64,000 nt of DNA from Echeneis naucrates (Eukaryota; Chordata; Actinopteri; Carangiformes; Echeneidae): contig NC_042524.1 in the NCBI RefSeq assembly GCF_900963305.1, positions 11,072,693 to 11,136,692 on the forward strand, in the 5' to 3' direction. The notes under the pieces were generated by a model. That model searched no databases, was not told the origin of the DNA, and saw nothing but the letters and a program-made list of their open reading frames with translations. Position 1 is the stretch's first letter; each line of letters begins with the position of its first letter. Shown here in pieces: positions 1-14,704 of the stretch. The translations under genes and the position numbers were made by a program.

Positions 1-728
1 TTTTTACAGTATGTGGACACTCCCATTGGTTTGTCTTAAGGAAAAAGCTGAGTTCTGCAAAGACATGGAGCCTTGGCTCAAACATTTATTTTTTTACATG
101 AGGCGCTCACTGGTTTATATGTTACAGAATATTAGAGTACATTCTCTGAATGAGTCTGAACAGGGTGACATGCATGTTAATTCAGATAAGGTACACAAAG
201 CAGCAGTGTCAATATAATGTTATGAGTTGTATGAAATTATTTTAAATTATTTTTTTAATTGGCTTTCTGACCCTGTAAATGAGTGATTTGTTTCTGCACT
301 TAAGGGCAATTTAGTAGATGTCTTAATGTAGTTAGTGAAAGCCATTTTGTTCTTGTTTCATACTTTGTCATTGCAAGCATTCCCAGAGTCCTCCTATGGG
401 CAGCCTTTTTTAATAGTGATTGCCAACACTGATGTAATTATTAGGTCAGTATGTAATTAGGATGACTACTATTGACTTGTGTCGTCAAACCAAAGCCAAT
501 TCATCAACTTCATGCCTGTGAAAAGAATCTGTGATCTGTATCTCATCTTTAAATTGTGAGATGTGTTTGTGCCAGACTACCTCTCTTGAATCCCAGGCAC
601 TGAATTCTTGTTAGTTCGCTGATAAATGGCAAATCTGACATTTACGAGACAACATTTACGAGATCAAATAAGATTTTACCTTCAACTACTGTTATTACAG
701 ATGTATCTTAATAAATACAGTGAGTTGT

Positions 729-762
<34 letters not shown>

Positions 763-2074
763 CTGCACAGCAAAACATTTTCAATGCATCTGAAATATCA
801 CCTCATCTCATAATGTATTACACCACATTAATGTAACATCAGATTTCCTAAAAACTAAATCTCCTGAATTGGAAACCTTTTACATGCCACAAGTTCTGCC
901 TGTTGTGCAGGGATTTTTGTTTCATGTTTCTTACTTGCACCACGATGTGAGAAACATGACCGTAAACCAGCTGATGTCAAGAGTCAGAGCTATCCAAATC
1001 CTTTCCATTCACCTCTTGTGAAAAGTGAGCAGTAACCGTTGCAGTTTTTGGTTGTTGATCTTGAATAAATAAAAATAGAATTTTGGACATGGAAAAGAAC
1101 ACATTCAACCATTCAAGCCTGCATCATTTCTCTTCCCTACTATGAGTCCAGTGGTCAGGCCGCTGGCTCAGTACTAGTACTAGTAGGAGAAAAAAAAGTC
1201 TAATCCTAGCGCTAAATAATCTATAATTATCCATATCACTAAATAAGCACCCACCATTCAGCCTTTTCTTAGTATATTTTCAAAGATGGTGACAAGCAGC
1301 ATCGATGGAACACAATTTTTTGCAGTTTAAAACAATGAATAGGGTAGACAACTGTGCATGTGGTTACGGATACTGGTCACATGAATTGTGAGGTTATACT
1401 CGATGGAAATGCAAGGCATCTTAAAATGATAATTGTAAACCTGCTATGAAAATTTAAAGTGTCTTGGATATTTAAAAAAAAAAAAAGAAGCTTGAGTTGC
1501 ATAAAGTGAGTTTTGCAGTGTAGGTACTAATAGAGTCTTATGTTCAAATGACAAATCCTTAAATGAATTGTTTTATGTTCTGGAGATGATTTGTCCTTGA
1601 GGGGTCAGACATTATTTTTTTTTTTTTTTACTTTTTACAGATTTTTTTTATGCGTTAGTTTGTTCTAGTCACAGTATCTAAAAAGTCATTAAATGGTTTG
1701 CATACACATATAAATCTTGGCAGTGAAATTGCCGGAAAACAAATAATGATATCAAGGTTGTGATGATCTATTCACTAACGTATATATTTTCTAATCTGCT
1801 AACACAAATTGGTAAATAAATTTGATGGTTAGTGCTTTGATGCGGTCTTGTGTTAAAACCTTTGCTACATTTATAATTACTAAAATTGCTATTGAACTGC
1901 ATCAGTACAGTTAAAATAAAAAGCATATGTTTTCAATTTATAGTTGGTTGAACTTACTCTTACATGCTGCAGTTGATTCATTACAACTTTTGACATTTGT
2001 AATGATAAAATAGCAATTCATTCGATTTTAAGGGGAATAAGAAACTGCCCAGGAGATTCCTTTTTTTTTCTCAG
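1..2074. other. Noncoding, probably an rskr intron
   Basis: I see no convincing exon here. The stretch is AT-rich, with a poly-T run at about 729-757 and shorter T or A runs near 1470 and 1615. The rest of the rskr kinase domain (N-lobe and start of the C-lobe) is not recognisable on either strand, so the upstream rskr exons probably lie before the window. The short open frame at 11-217 resembles no family I know. Confidence 0.5.
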
Positions 2075-3700
2075 CACTTCTATGTAGATGGAGAATATCC
2101 TGCTGACAATGGTGAGTAAAAACCACAAGAGAGCAGCAAAGCTCCTCTAGTGGCAAGAATCACTGAACCCTCAACTCCCAATGCATTGTCTGCAACATCC
2201 TGCTTTGAACTGTACACTTGAAATGGTATACTAAGGAATTAAGGTAATGACAGGAATAGATATTTCACAACAGCAATAATTGGCTCAATAAGAAGAATCT
2301 GAATTTAGAGCCTTGTGTCAGATGCTCTGTTCTGTTCAGGTCTGTTCTAGGTCACCTCCGCCTAGCTGACTTCGGTTTGTCCCGACGCCTGGAGAGAGGA
2401 GGGCGAGCATTTACTATTTGTGGAACTATCCAGTATATGGGTAAGAAGACAATGAATCCACCTCTGTAGTTAATTCCTGCCAGAGACACATTCATAAAAT
2501 AACACTTGGTGCATTTTTAATATATTACTCTCAAATGTGAATTTATGAATGTACAAATATATAATAAATGCAGCAATGTGAATGTACTCTCTGCTCTGCA
2601 GCACCAGAGGTGCTGAGTGGCGGACCCTATAACCATGCAGCTGATTGGTGGTCACTGGGAATTCTGCTTTTCTCATTGGTCACAGGGAAGGTGAGCTGTT
2701 GTTGCCTGTAGGCTGAGTCTGTCTTGCATGCTAAGATGATGGCATTACTCTTCCAGGGACATAGCTGAGCTTGAATTTAGCTGTAACATATAAACTGTAT
2801 AAAATACATCAGCTGCTTGGTTTAAAAGGTAATTTTACATGTTTCTGGATATTACCCTGCATGAATCAGTTCTGAGAAAACACAACATCATTATAGACAG
2901 TCATCTAAATTTGTTATCGTTATGTTTTGCCATGTTAAAGTGGACCTTCTGTCAAATGAACACCCTAAATCACTCTTTTTAATGTCGCTCAAACTCTTCT
3001 CAGTTCCCTGTGCCTCCAGAACAAGACCACTGCAGCATGCTGAGGAAAGTGAGGGGTTTTCCCTATGAAATGCCCCTTCATTTCAGCCCCCCATTTGCCT
3101 TGCTAATAACTGAGGTAATTGTACTCAGTTTGCTCCAAAATACTCAAATCTGCACTTGTTACCATTTGACTACATACGCCAGGATCTAGATTTGGCTTTT
3201 CTGATGTCACATTATAACTTATATCTGTTTGTCTGTTCAGCTTTTGTGCAAGACTCCCTCCCGCCGCCTGAGGACCCTTGACCGTTTCAAACGCCCAACC
3301 TTCTTTCATGGAACAACTTTTGACCTCATTCTGCTGCAGCGTCAGCCTCTGGAGGTAACTGACAAATGTCTGGATGTAGTCAGTTCACACATGAGTGAGA
3401 TTGTTGAAGAAACGTTCAATGTGAAATCAAAGTGAGGAAATTTTTCCTCACGTCACTGTCCAGGTAATCCTCGAACTGAGAGAGAGACCGGACCGAGCTG
3501 CCAAAGCTCGACGAGGACTCACTTTGTCTCTGCAGCCTCTTAAAGGCTTCGACTATGACTCACTGCTCAGCCCTCCAGCCACACCAGACACACAGTTAGA
3601 TGCCGACACAGAAAGTCACACAGCTGCACCACTACCGGGCCCGGCACTCCCACTGCAGCCTGCGTATGAGAAATTTCCACACAGAGAGGTGTTTCTGTGA
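2075..3700 (+). CDS. rskr: Ribosomal protein S6 kinase-related protein, C-terminal half (partial, 5' exons outside window)
   Basis: The exons are 2075-2111, 2351-2440, 2602-2690, 3004-3114, 3241-3354 and 3464-3700, with phases that join in one frame to a TGA. This is the second half of an AGC-type serine/threonine kinase domain. It contains ADFGLSRRL (DFG motif), the activation segment [20 protein letters not shown], then [19 protein letters not shown] and the helical C-lobe [17 protein letters not shown] low-complexity tail ends in FPHREVFL. The match is to RSKR (human SGK494), which sits beside ALDOC in vertebrates as it does here. Its substrate is not established. The first visible exon should carry the HRDVKMEN catalytic loop but reads HFYVDGEY in the frame that joins the rest, so this copy may be catalytically impaired (see findings). 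Family and orthology are secure; activity is uncertain. Confidence 0.85.
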
Positions 3701-5084
3701 TGGATTTGAGTTTACAGTATGCAAACACGCTAAAGGTAAAGGCCTACATTAATGTACTTATGCACACTTATTCACCCGTATACACAGATTTGGTGCAACT
3801 TGTAAAATGTCTTATGGCGCAAAAGCCAAAACAGCTCATCAGGATTGACTGAGTTATATATAGAAGTGACTCCTTAGTTGACTACAAATGTAACTTCCCC
3901 ACCAGAATCCACTATTTTTTCATGTTTTTATTTGTTTTCCTTCCCCCAACGAGCACCTTTTCAGCCCTAATGTATTTGTTCTGCCGTATTTGTTCAGCTG
4001 TTGTGCAAAAAAGGCTGCACTATTGTCCATCTGCAGTGACTGGTCAGGGTTGCCCTGATCATCCATGACTGTCATGACTGTTCCCTCAAATTTTCCCTAC
4101 ATGGAAATGTCATGCTGGTTGATCACAGTGCACCAGGTTCCCCCTTTTTTTATAGCATGTTTTGTGTACTCAAGTACACATTCAACCAAAACTGTTCAAC
4201 AAAAGAGTTTGTAACAGGAAACGTGGACAGAAGAAACTCAATCAACAGAGGATTATTATGCATCCTCTATTCATGCTGCATCAGCAGCAACTTTATTGCC
4301 TAAATTCTTTTGGTGCAGAAACATCCCTCCTCCTGCACGATGTAAAAATCATTTAAACATCACAACATTAAATCAGGATGTGTACACATGCAGTGTCTAC
4401 TTTATTATTTAAAATCAGTTACTGAGGAGCTCTCACTGGTTTTTCCATCTCATCCTCGACTTTGATTCCCAGATATCTGCAAAGATCTGAGCTGAAACTG
4501 GTTTGAATGAACAAGTGTTGCTTATCTCCAGTCAACATTATGATAGATAAAGGGTTTTTTCCATTGTCCAAGGCTACCCCAACCAGTAATCACACCTTCA
4601 AGCACTTCATCTTTGAGATTTTGATTTTAAAATATGCCCTAATGTGTACCCAGATTGTGACCCTGAGCTTGCTTTTTAGTCACAGAAATGTTTATTTCTA
4701 AATTTTTCTTTACAAAATGTAAATACATATTTTGAATGCTATTTGATGTTTCATACTATCTTACGATGTATTTTTGTAATGAACATGTAGCACCGGTGGA
4801 TGATTAAATTCTTACTTTAGAGTGATCTGTCATTTGGACTTAGGGAAAGACTTGCCTTCATTAAAGACCGAAGTATAACCGGTCACAGTGAAAAGTTCAA
4901 AAACAAGACGAAAATAGCTCAGACTTTTCCCCGCTAATTTTTCCAGTTTTGGTCAGACACCATTATGATGCCATTGGAGTAACTCCTCTGGTCTAGGTGG
5001 CTCTTTTATTCCACCACAAAATGATAAAAACTGCACAATCATGCTGCATCCTTGCCGCTCAGATAATGCTGTAGGACGGTCGTG
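3701..5084. other. rskr 3' UTR and rskr-aldoc spacer
   Basis: This stretch follows the rskr stop codon. It is AT-rich, with several T runs and no supported exon. The rskr 3' UTR must end somewhere in it; I see no single clear AATAAA, and an ATTAAA near 4803 is a possible poly(A) signal. GC content rises sharply from about 5085, where the aldoc promoter begins. Confidence 0.5.
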
Positions 5085-5215
5085 AAGTTGACCGGCGCGT
5101 TTGCGTCAGCGTCTGTGCGTCGTTGCGTCACGTGACGCGGCGGCTGGAGCTCCGCCCCAGTCTCCGGGCTTTTCTAAACGGTCACGTTGCGCTGCAGCAG
5201 TGAAACAGCAGACGG
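5085..5215 (+). promoter_or_regulatory. aldoc: aldoc CpG-rich promoter with palindromic E-box/CRE-like site
   Basis: This is a short CpG-rich island just upstream of a noncoding exon with a good donor. At 5125-5138 there is a perfect 14-bp palindrome, GCGTCACGTGACGC. Its core CACGTG is the E-box bound by USF/MYC/TFE-type bHLH-ZIP factors, and it overlaps CGTCA and TGACG half-sites typical of CREB/ATF. No TATA box is evident. Promoter assignment is inferred from position and composition. Confidence 0.6.
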
Positions 5216-5272
5216 CCTCTCATCCTCCGCACCTTCTCCACCGGCTCTCCGCACCCAGACATCCAGCAGCAG
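5216..5272 (+). other. aldoc: aldoc noncoding exon 1 (3' end certain, 5' end approximate)
   Basis: The sequence ends in CAGCAG followed by the donor GTAAGA. It lies in a CpG island and precedes the aldoc coding exons with no other candidate gene between. Vertebrate aldolase genes have an untranslated first exon and start translation in exon 2, which fits. The transcription start is not determinable by eye. Confidence 0.6.
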
Positions 5273-5680
5273 GTAAGACACAAACCGCAACACCCGCACA
5301 CACCGCACATCTGGGGCTGACTGACACGTGAAGATGATAACAGTAATAATGACCTGACTCCGAAATGATGCTCTGTACCACCTTGACCAAACTTCACCTC
5401 CCTCGTTTCTTCCTCGCAATTCAATCGCCTCTTTTGACACACGACGCTCCAAATGGGCAGAAAACGATTAAAAATTGTTTGTTGATGATGTTTTAATGTG
5501 TGCTGCGTATTTTCGCGCATCGAGGAAATAACGCAACAGGAAGAGCGGAGGGGAGATATGACCTTGAAGGAAGAGCCTGTGGCGTCACTCCTTAGTTTGT
5601 ACAGCCACGACTAAAACCGACTGTGTTACACGTTTTAAAATCTCACTTTAATGGAGGTTATTCCTAAAGAGAGGAGATGA

Positions 5681-5812
5681 GCAGGGTAGGTGACGAAAGA
5701 GGAAACACGAGGAGAGGAGGGGAGCGGGGTAGGTGACAAAAGAGGAAACTAGGAGAGAAGGGGAGCAGGGTAGGTGACAAAAGAGGAAACAAGAGGAGAG
5801 GAGCAGGGTAGA
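5681..5812 (+). repeat. Purine-rich minisatellite, about 3.5 units of 38-43 bp
   Basis: The phrase GAGCAGGGTAGGTGAC with slight variation starts at about 5680, 5723, 5764 and 5802, so successive units are 43, 41 and 38 bp. Each unit continues with AAAGAGGAAAC and a GGAGAG tract. The G/A-rich strand asymmetry continues into a GGAGAGGAGGGAGGG tract up to about 5860. Confidence 0.8.
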
Positions 5813-7859
5813 TCGTGAGAGAGGAGAGGAGGGAGGGAAGTGGGTGAGGCGGAGGGAGGCAGCCTCTCGGTGTGTATCTGAGCCACAGCACGTAGACCTC
5901 TGATGACAGGGAGGCGGAGAGTCCCATTAGAGGTTTAGACTTTCCGATTGAATGTGTCATTCTTTCAAAGAAATTAAGCACCCTTCATCTCACAAGGAGA
6001 CACAGATTTAGTTTAATTTTTATTGTAAAATTTTAAACCATTGCTCCAACCTTTTTTTCCCACTTTAAGTCCTTTTTAGGCAAAAAGAAAGAAAGAAAGA
6101 AAACATCCTCTGAGGTTACTTCGTGTCTCAACCTTCCTGGTGATGCTTTCTGACATTTGATCGACTCAAAAGTTAATAATTGATTTCTGAGAAATTTCTG
6201 CACAATTATGAAAACATTTAGTTGAGACCAAAATAGGAACACATGAGAGCTAATCTCCCTGGATAAAAGAGAAAAATCTACACAACCCGGATAATGCAAA
6301 AAAAACCCAGAAAATAAAAACGGTGTTGGAAGTCTTGGCATTGCTGCTTCAAAAATCAATTGAAAATCAATAGCTACATATTTTCTGCCCATCTTCTAAT
6401 TGATAAATTGATATTGAATTCATGTTACGGTTAGTACCACAAAACTACGACATAATATTCATATTTCAATTTTAGCATAATGTTTGCTAATTGCTAATCA
6501 GAATTAACTGTCAATGGTTTTTCCTCACCACATGCAGTGGAAATGAAACATGAATTCACATGGCCAGCTTAAGTTTGTCTTTTTTGTTATGTTTTTCAAA
6601 ACTATTTGGTTTAATTACAGCAAGAAACATCACCTCATGTAATGAGCACATTCTCGCCAGTAACAAAGTTTCTCTGAGCTGCAACGCACACAGCTCTGAC
6701 TTCTGCCATCAGATCTTGTAGCAGAGAGCTGCATGGGAAACAGTGCTCCCGCTAGCACTGCTGCATCAAGGCCTGAGGATAGAAACAACCCAAACGCTGG
6801 GACCTGCATCAGTGCCAACACCAGCGCCCCGTCTGGTAACAAAATGCAGTGCAGCGAGCAAGCTTTTTATTTTTGACTAGAGCTGCCACACAGAAGCCAT
6901 TCCACCTCTTTAATGCACACGCAGCTTGCAATGTAGAGAAAATAATAAGGTGGGTAAACACCTAGGGGGTGATGACGATATCCCAATTTCTCCTTGAATG
7001 CTGCTGTCCTCACCCTACATCTTTGCTATATGTCAGTAAATGCTATAACTAGGATGCCAGCCCAAGTTTAGGTGTTTTACCCGCACTGAGTCCTTGCATG
7101 CAGCCACATAAACATGCAGTGTAGTGGCAGAGCTTCAAACATCTTGTAGTTTAATGCTTGCACAAATGCTTCAAAAAAGACTAGCTTCAGTGTGATTTCT
7201 AGAGATCTAGATGTTCTTCCAGACTGAGTCTTTTGTTGATGTATTTGTGATTTCCACTATATCCTTGGTTGGTAAGTGAGTCCAAGCAGAAAACGACTGA
7301 TAAGGGCGTTCGGTCATCCATTTCTTTCAAAGGTGAAAGCTTGAACTGGGAAGAACTCTCAGATCTGTGATCACTGAGTTGAGAATGGGCTTTTGACAGG
7401 GAATACGTGTATTTTTATAACTGCAATTGATCTTAAGTAGGGTCAAATTAGGCTTAAATTAATCTGTTGTATCGTACTTGTATCTGAATGGTGAAAATGA
7501 TCTTTTATTTCGCTTTGAAAGCTTCTCCTTTAATGCATTTGACCGATGTTTATTAACAGTATTGCAGTGACCACAGTTGAAGGCACTCCTGTATGATGTC
7601 ACAGTGGGGAGTTGGCTGTTGCAAAATCATGTCGCAGTGCAGAAGTAGTGTTGTTTTTTTGTTGTTTTTTTTTTTTTTTGTTAAGAGCGACTACTATGCA
7701 ACAGGCTGGAATGAAAAACACAGACACATCATATATTTTAGTGTCTCGCATTTAATTTTGTTAAAACAACAAACTTTTAATGCAAATGGAATATAATTAT
7801 GTCATGATTGGATGCATCAGAAAGTTGTCACACAATGCAGTCTTAACTCTTTATCACAA

Positions 7860-8185
7860 AGTGATACAGTGGTTGGCAATGCTGGCCCACAACAGCAATG
7901 TTGTGGTTTCAATTCCTGCCTGGGGCCCATCTTTGTAGAGTTTGCATGTTCTCCCTGTGCTTGCATGGGTTTCCTTTTGGTTTCTTTCCACAGTCCAAAA
8001 ACATGCACGTCTAGGTTAATTGATTAATCAAAACTGACAGTGAGTGTGAGGGCTTGTGTGCCTTTATATGTAGGCCCTGCAATGAATTGGCATCCTATCT
8101 GGGTCTACCCTGCCCCCAACGTTAGGTTTGACTGGCTCAAGCACCCCCAGGGCCTTGATGGATGGGATGAAGGGGTTAAAAACCC
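7860..8185 (+). mobile_element. Degenerate fish tRNA-derived SINE
   Basis: The order of segments is that of the common teleost SINE: a tRNA-like head (CAGTGGTTGGCAATGCTGGC, GGTTTCAATTCCTGCC), then GAGTTTGCATGTTCTCCC, AGTCCAAAAACATGCA, a GGTTAATTG segment, a diverged CCCTGCAATGAATTGGC, and a tail ending near GATGGATGGGATGAAGG. Better preserved copies are at 55125-55436 and 32827-33032. This copy has many substitutions and is old. Confidence 0.75.
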
Positions 8186-11100
8186 TCTGGAAGATAAAAC
8201 AACAGTTGTGCATGTTTGTGCTTCTGAAGGTTGCTACTTCAAGTCACATTTTTGTATTTGGATTTTTGTTGATAAGGCAGACTATTATTTCTTTGCACAA
8301 GTGAAAACAAAAATTTCCTCAAAGACAACAAAGATATGATACACTCCCAAAACCAGGTTAAAGGTTGTGTGAGAGTATATCGCTATATTAGACTGTCAGT
8401 GTATATATGGAATAATGACTGATTGCAGGATTCCAGGTGATGTTAATTTTACCCAAGCACGTCACTGCTGCAGTGATGTTAGGATGAATTAGTTGATTCA
8501 GAAAACATGACGTATCCAAAGTAACAATTAATCAATATGTTTGACTGTTTCTATCAAGCAACCCTGTGCTATTTAATTTTATTTATTATTTAATTTCTAT
8601 TTAATTATATTTATATAACCTGAATTATAAACATTCAAGAATATGATTTTTTTTCTTTCTTTTTCCCTATAGAATTGATTAGATGAGGTTTCTAAGCATC
8701 TGATCTCTTTATTATTATATAACTCATCTCGAATCATCAAGGTTTAAAGTTTACTTCATTCATCTAAGAAAACGACTCAAATCAAAACTGGCTCTACTCT
8801 TAAAACTTTTGAATTATACATCGGATTACTTTATGTACTTATAAATATGTACATATAATGTAATATAAATAATGAAAACTAGTTTTGAAGCGTAGCCAGG
8901 AGGGACTTACTGCTGAATTTGTGGGTTCTTCAGCAGATAAGCTGGTGCTCATCCTGGAACAGACACACGAGAAATCAAACTCTGCGTTCAGACTGATTAT
9001 TGAACAGTCAGCTGTGAGTGTTCTCCATTTGTCTGGGTGTTAATTGTTTATCCGAGGACCTGGCGTCCCCATATGTGAACATCACATTTTGGGTCATCTA
9101 GACCACAACGCAAAATTTTTCTCTACAAGGGCCTGGTTTCCACATTTATAATACTACAGGTTAGATTCAAGATGACCAACAACACGAAACAGAAATTAAA
9201 AATGCATGCCATGCAAGAGTTCAGGTCTTAAGAGGTTAAATGAGTATTTCTCCAATATTTTGGGGTAGATGCTGATTGTCAGCCATCATCTTTGAGTAAG
9301 GAAACTCTCACTCAGCACTCAATTCCATATAATTTCCTAACAAATGGCCTGTAAAATGAACTCCTTCATTTTGGTTTGTCACATCTGTGGTGCTAGAGCC
9401 TGAAGCAGGTGATAATTCCTGAGTGTGTCAAACAAGGAGTTTCATATTGTTTTTGTCTCTTTACCTCCTCATGGGGCAAGAGCTTCTCCTGAAGTTAGGA
9501 GCACAGGACACTAAAATTGAAAACACTCTTGCCACTGTGTCTTGGTTTTGTTGATTAGCTCGTGAACAGAAAGAACAACTTGAGGAGATTTAAATTTTAT
9601 TAGGGAGAATAATTTTTTTTATTACATTTTCTTAATATAATAGCTTCTACTGTTTTACAGTTTTGGTTTTGCCATTTTTGTTCAGCCACACATCACACGG
9701 CTACCAAACACAAGCAGAAAGTATGAAGGTGTGTTGCATAAACATGTTTTATAATGGATGTGCACAACACGAAACATGCTCAGGGCAGATCGTATGTCTG
9801 GCAGGTTTGCTCTTTGAGGTCCTTTCTTCCAAACTTCATGAACTTAACATCTATTTAAGCCTTTTGTGATGTTGTTCAGCTAAATATACATTTTTTTATT
9901 TTATTTGTTTTTCCAGAAGCTAACATCTTTGTTTTTGATGCAACAATTTCCCCCTCAGGACTTCCTCAAATTTATCTGCATGTAGAATTTGACTTTCAGC
10001 AGGTAGCTTCTGTGTTGTCGTAACTTCACACTGTTTTTATTAAGAGGCCTTTGTGAGCGTGCGTCCGCTCTAAAGGTTGTTATCTCATTGCTTTAAACTG
10101 AGGATTAACAGAGGATGAAGTGTATGTCAGGCAGTGTCCTCTCACAACAAACTAGCGTCTGTTTGGAATTAAGCAGTTATATGATTTCATAATGTAAATG
10201 TACATATCTGAATGCTTCTACACTCAAGGTCTATAGTCTGCAGCCTCTTGTTATCTAGTATGCTGTTTTATTCTTTTGCATGACACTGATAAAAGTTGTT
10301 GTGGGTCATGCTGAACATTCCTTGGCCTTCTAGATTTATTTTAGACAAAATTTGGTATCTGCATTCACTGTGGTCAAACATTAATGCAAAATATAGCTCT
10401 TGGCCTTCAATACTCTTTCATTTAGTGCATTGAAACATTCACACACAGCTAACCTTTGTGTTAATCACTAAAGAAGCAGCCTCCATCCATCAATGTCAGA
10501 GTCATCTATAGCTGATCTATAGCCGGCCCAATACTGTGGTACGTGCTGGAGCATTTCGGATTTTGAACAAAGCTGTAACAGTGTTGTCAGCTGGTAGCAG
10601 CTTGGCAACCGGTGCTGTCAACCAGAAAGAAGTCACAGCTTGTTCCCTGGCACAATCTGTATTAGTGGGAGTGATGCATTTTAGGGATTTGGGAATATGG
10701 AAATTCAGAAATCCCACATGTGCTCACCTCACATACATCTAGTGGTCATAATTTCAAATCAGACAGGAGCAGCAGCACAGCAATTTTAAGGAAATAGGTT
10801 GCTGAAAACAAAGCAAATTGTGAATGAATTAAGGCAAAGGTATAAAAGGCAGATATACGTGAATTGCACAATGAGCGATATAATGACAATAAATGAAACC
10901 AGGAGAAGACTGAGGGTTGCTGAGGAGAGAGAACCAAGCTCTGCTGCATCCAGAGCGGCTATAATGAGGACTGGCAGCAGGGTATACTGGAGCAAGGTTG
11001 CATAATCCCTCTCTCTCTGTCTTCTCCGCTTCAGAGGGGGTTGGGAGGGAAGAGGTTATGTAACTGCTTATTTACAGCAGAGCGAAGAAGGAAATAGTGA

Positions 11101-11464
11101 ACAAAATAATCTGGTCTATAGCATGTTTGTGCATGTTGGCACATTGTGAAAGCGCAGCTTCTGCCACTGAATGGTTTCTCTACAACATACCCAGGAGAAA
11201 TATTTTCAAAACCCTGTCATATTCATTATCAAATGTCAATGAGGACATCTGCCTCTTTTTTTCAGTCAGTGGTTTTGATACATTTCACACAGTTCTGTAA
11301 TTTTCACCCATCTTCCTGCCCTCCCTGATAGGAGAGGAGGTCCACTCTGCGGTGAGGTAGCCATGTTGTAGACAATAGGTCATTAAATGAGGCCCCACAC
11401 TGGGCAGATGTCCTGGTCTGGGAATCAATGTGACCTCTCCATGCCACTCTCTCTTTTAGCCAAC

Positions 11465-14453
<2,989 letters not shown>

Positions 14454-14698
14454 ACATCACACCACCACATACTGCTGTGGTCTAGTCATATAGTCCTATA
14501 TCTGCTCTGCTATTCCCCCTCACGCATCTGTCGAACACAGGCCTGTGCTGTCTACTGTACTTTAGATGTGTTAGTTATTTAAAATGACATCATTGGATAT
14601 GTGTATTTAAAAACATAACGCAGATTACTAAATGGAACAGGCTTGTTTTTTTTTTTTTGTTTGTTTGTTTTGTTTGTTTTTTTTGTCTATTTGATCCA

Positions 14699-14704
14699 AA
14701 TAAA
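14699..14704 (+). terminator. aldoc: aldoc poly(A) signal AATAAA
   Basis: A canonical AATAAA lies about 245 nt after the aldoc stop, just after a long T/TG-rich tract (14645-14690). It is the first such signal downstream. Confidence 0.7.

Larger units (their letters stand above)
5273..11459 (+). other. aldoc: aldoc intron 1 (about 6.2 kb)
   Basis: This is a long first intron with no supported coding exon. It contains a 38-43 bp minisatellite (5681-5812), one degenerate SINE (about 7860-8185) and a segment at about 9055-9235 that looks like an old interspersed repeat I cannot name. The short open frames in it overlap one another on both strands and show no family resemblance. Confidence 0.55.

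Noticed and set aside
2088-2111. Tiny 24-nt rskr exon beginning at ATGGAGAAT in the MENILL frame
   Set aside because: Its end phase does not join the next exon (it would give an early stop), while the acceptor at 2074 gives the right phase and a better pyrimidine tract.
5101-5520. ORFs on both strands across the aldoc promoter
   Set aside because: Open frames arise from high GC content; the region has promoter and noncoding-exon features.
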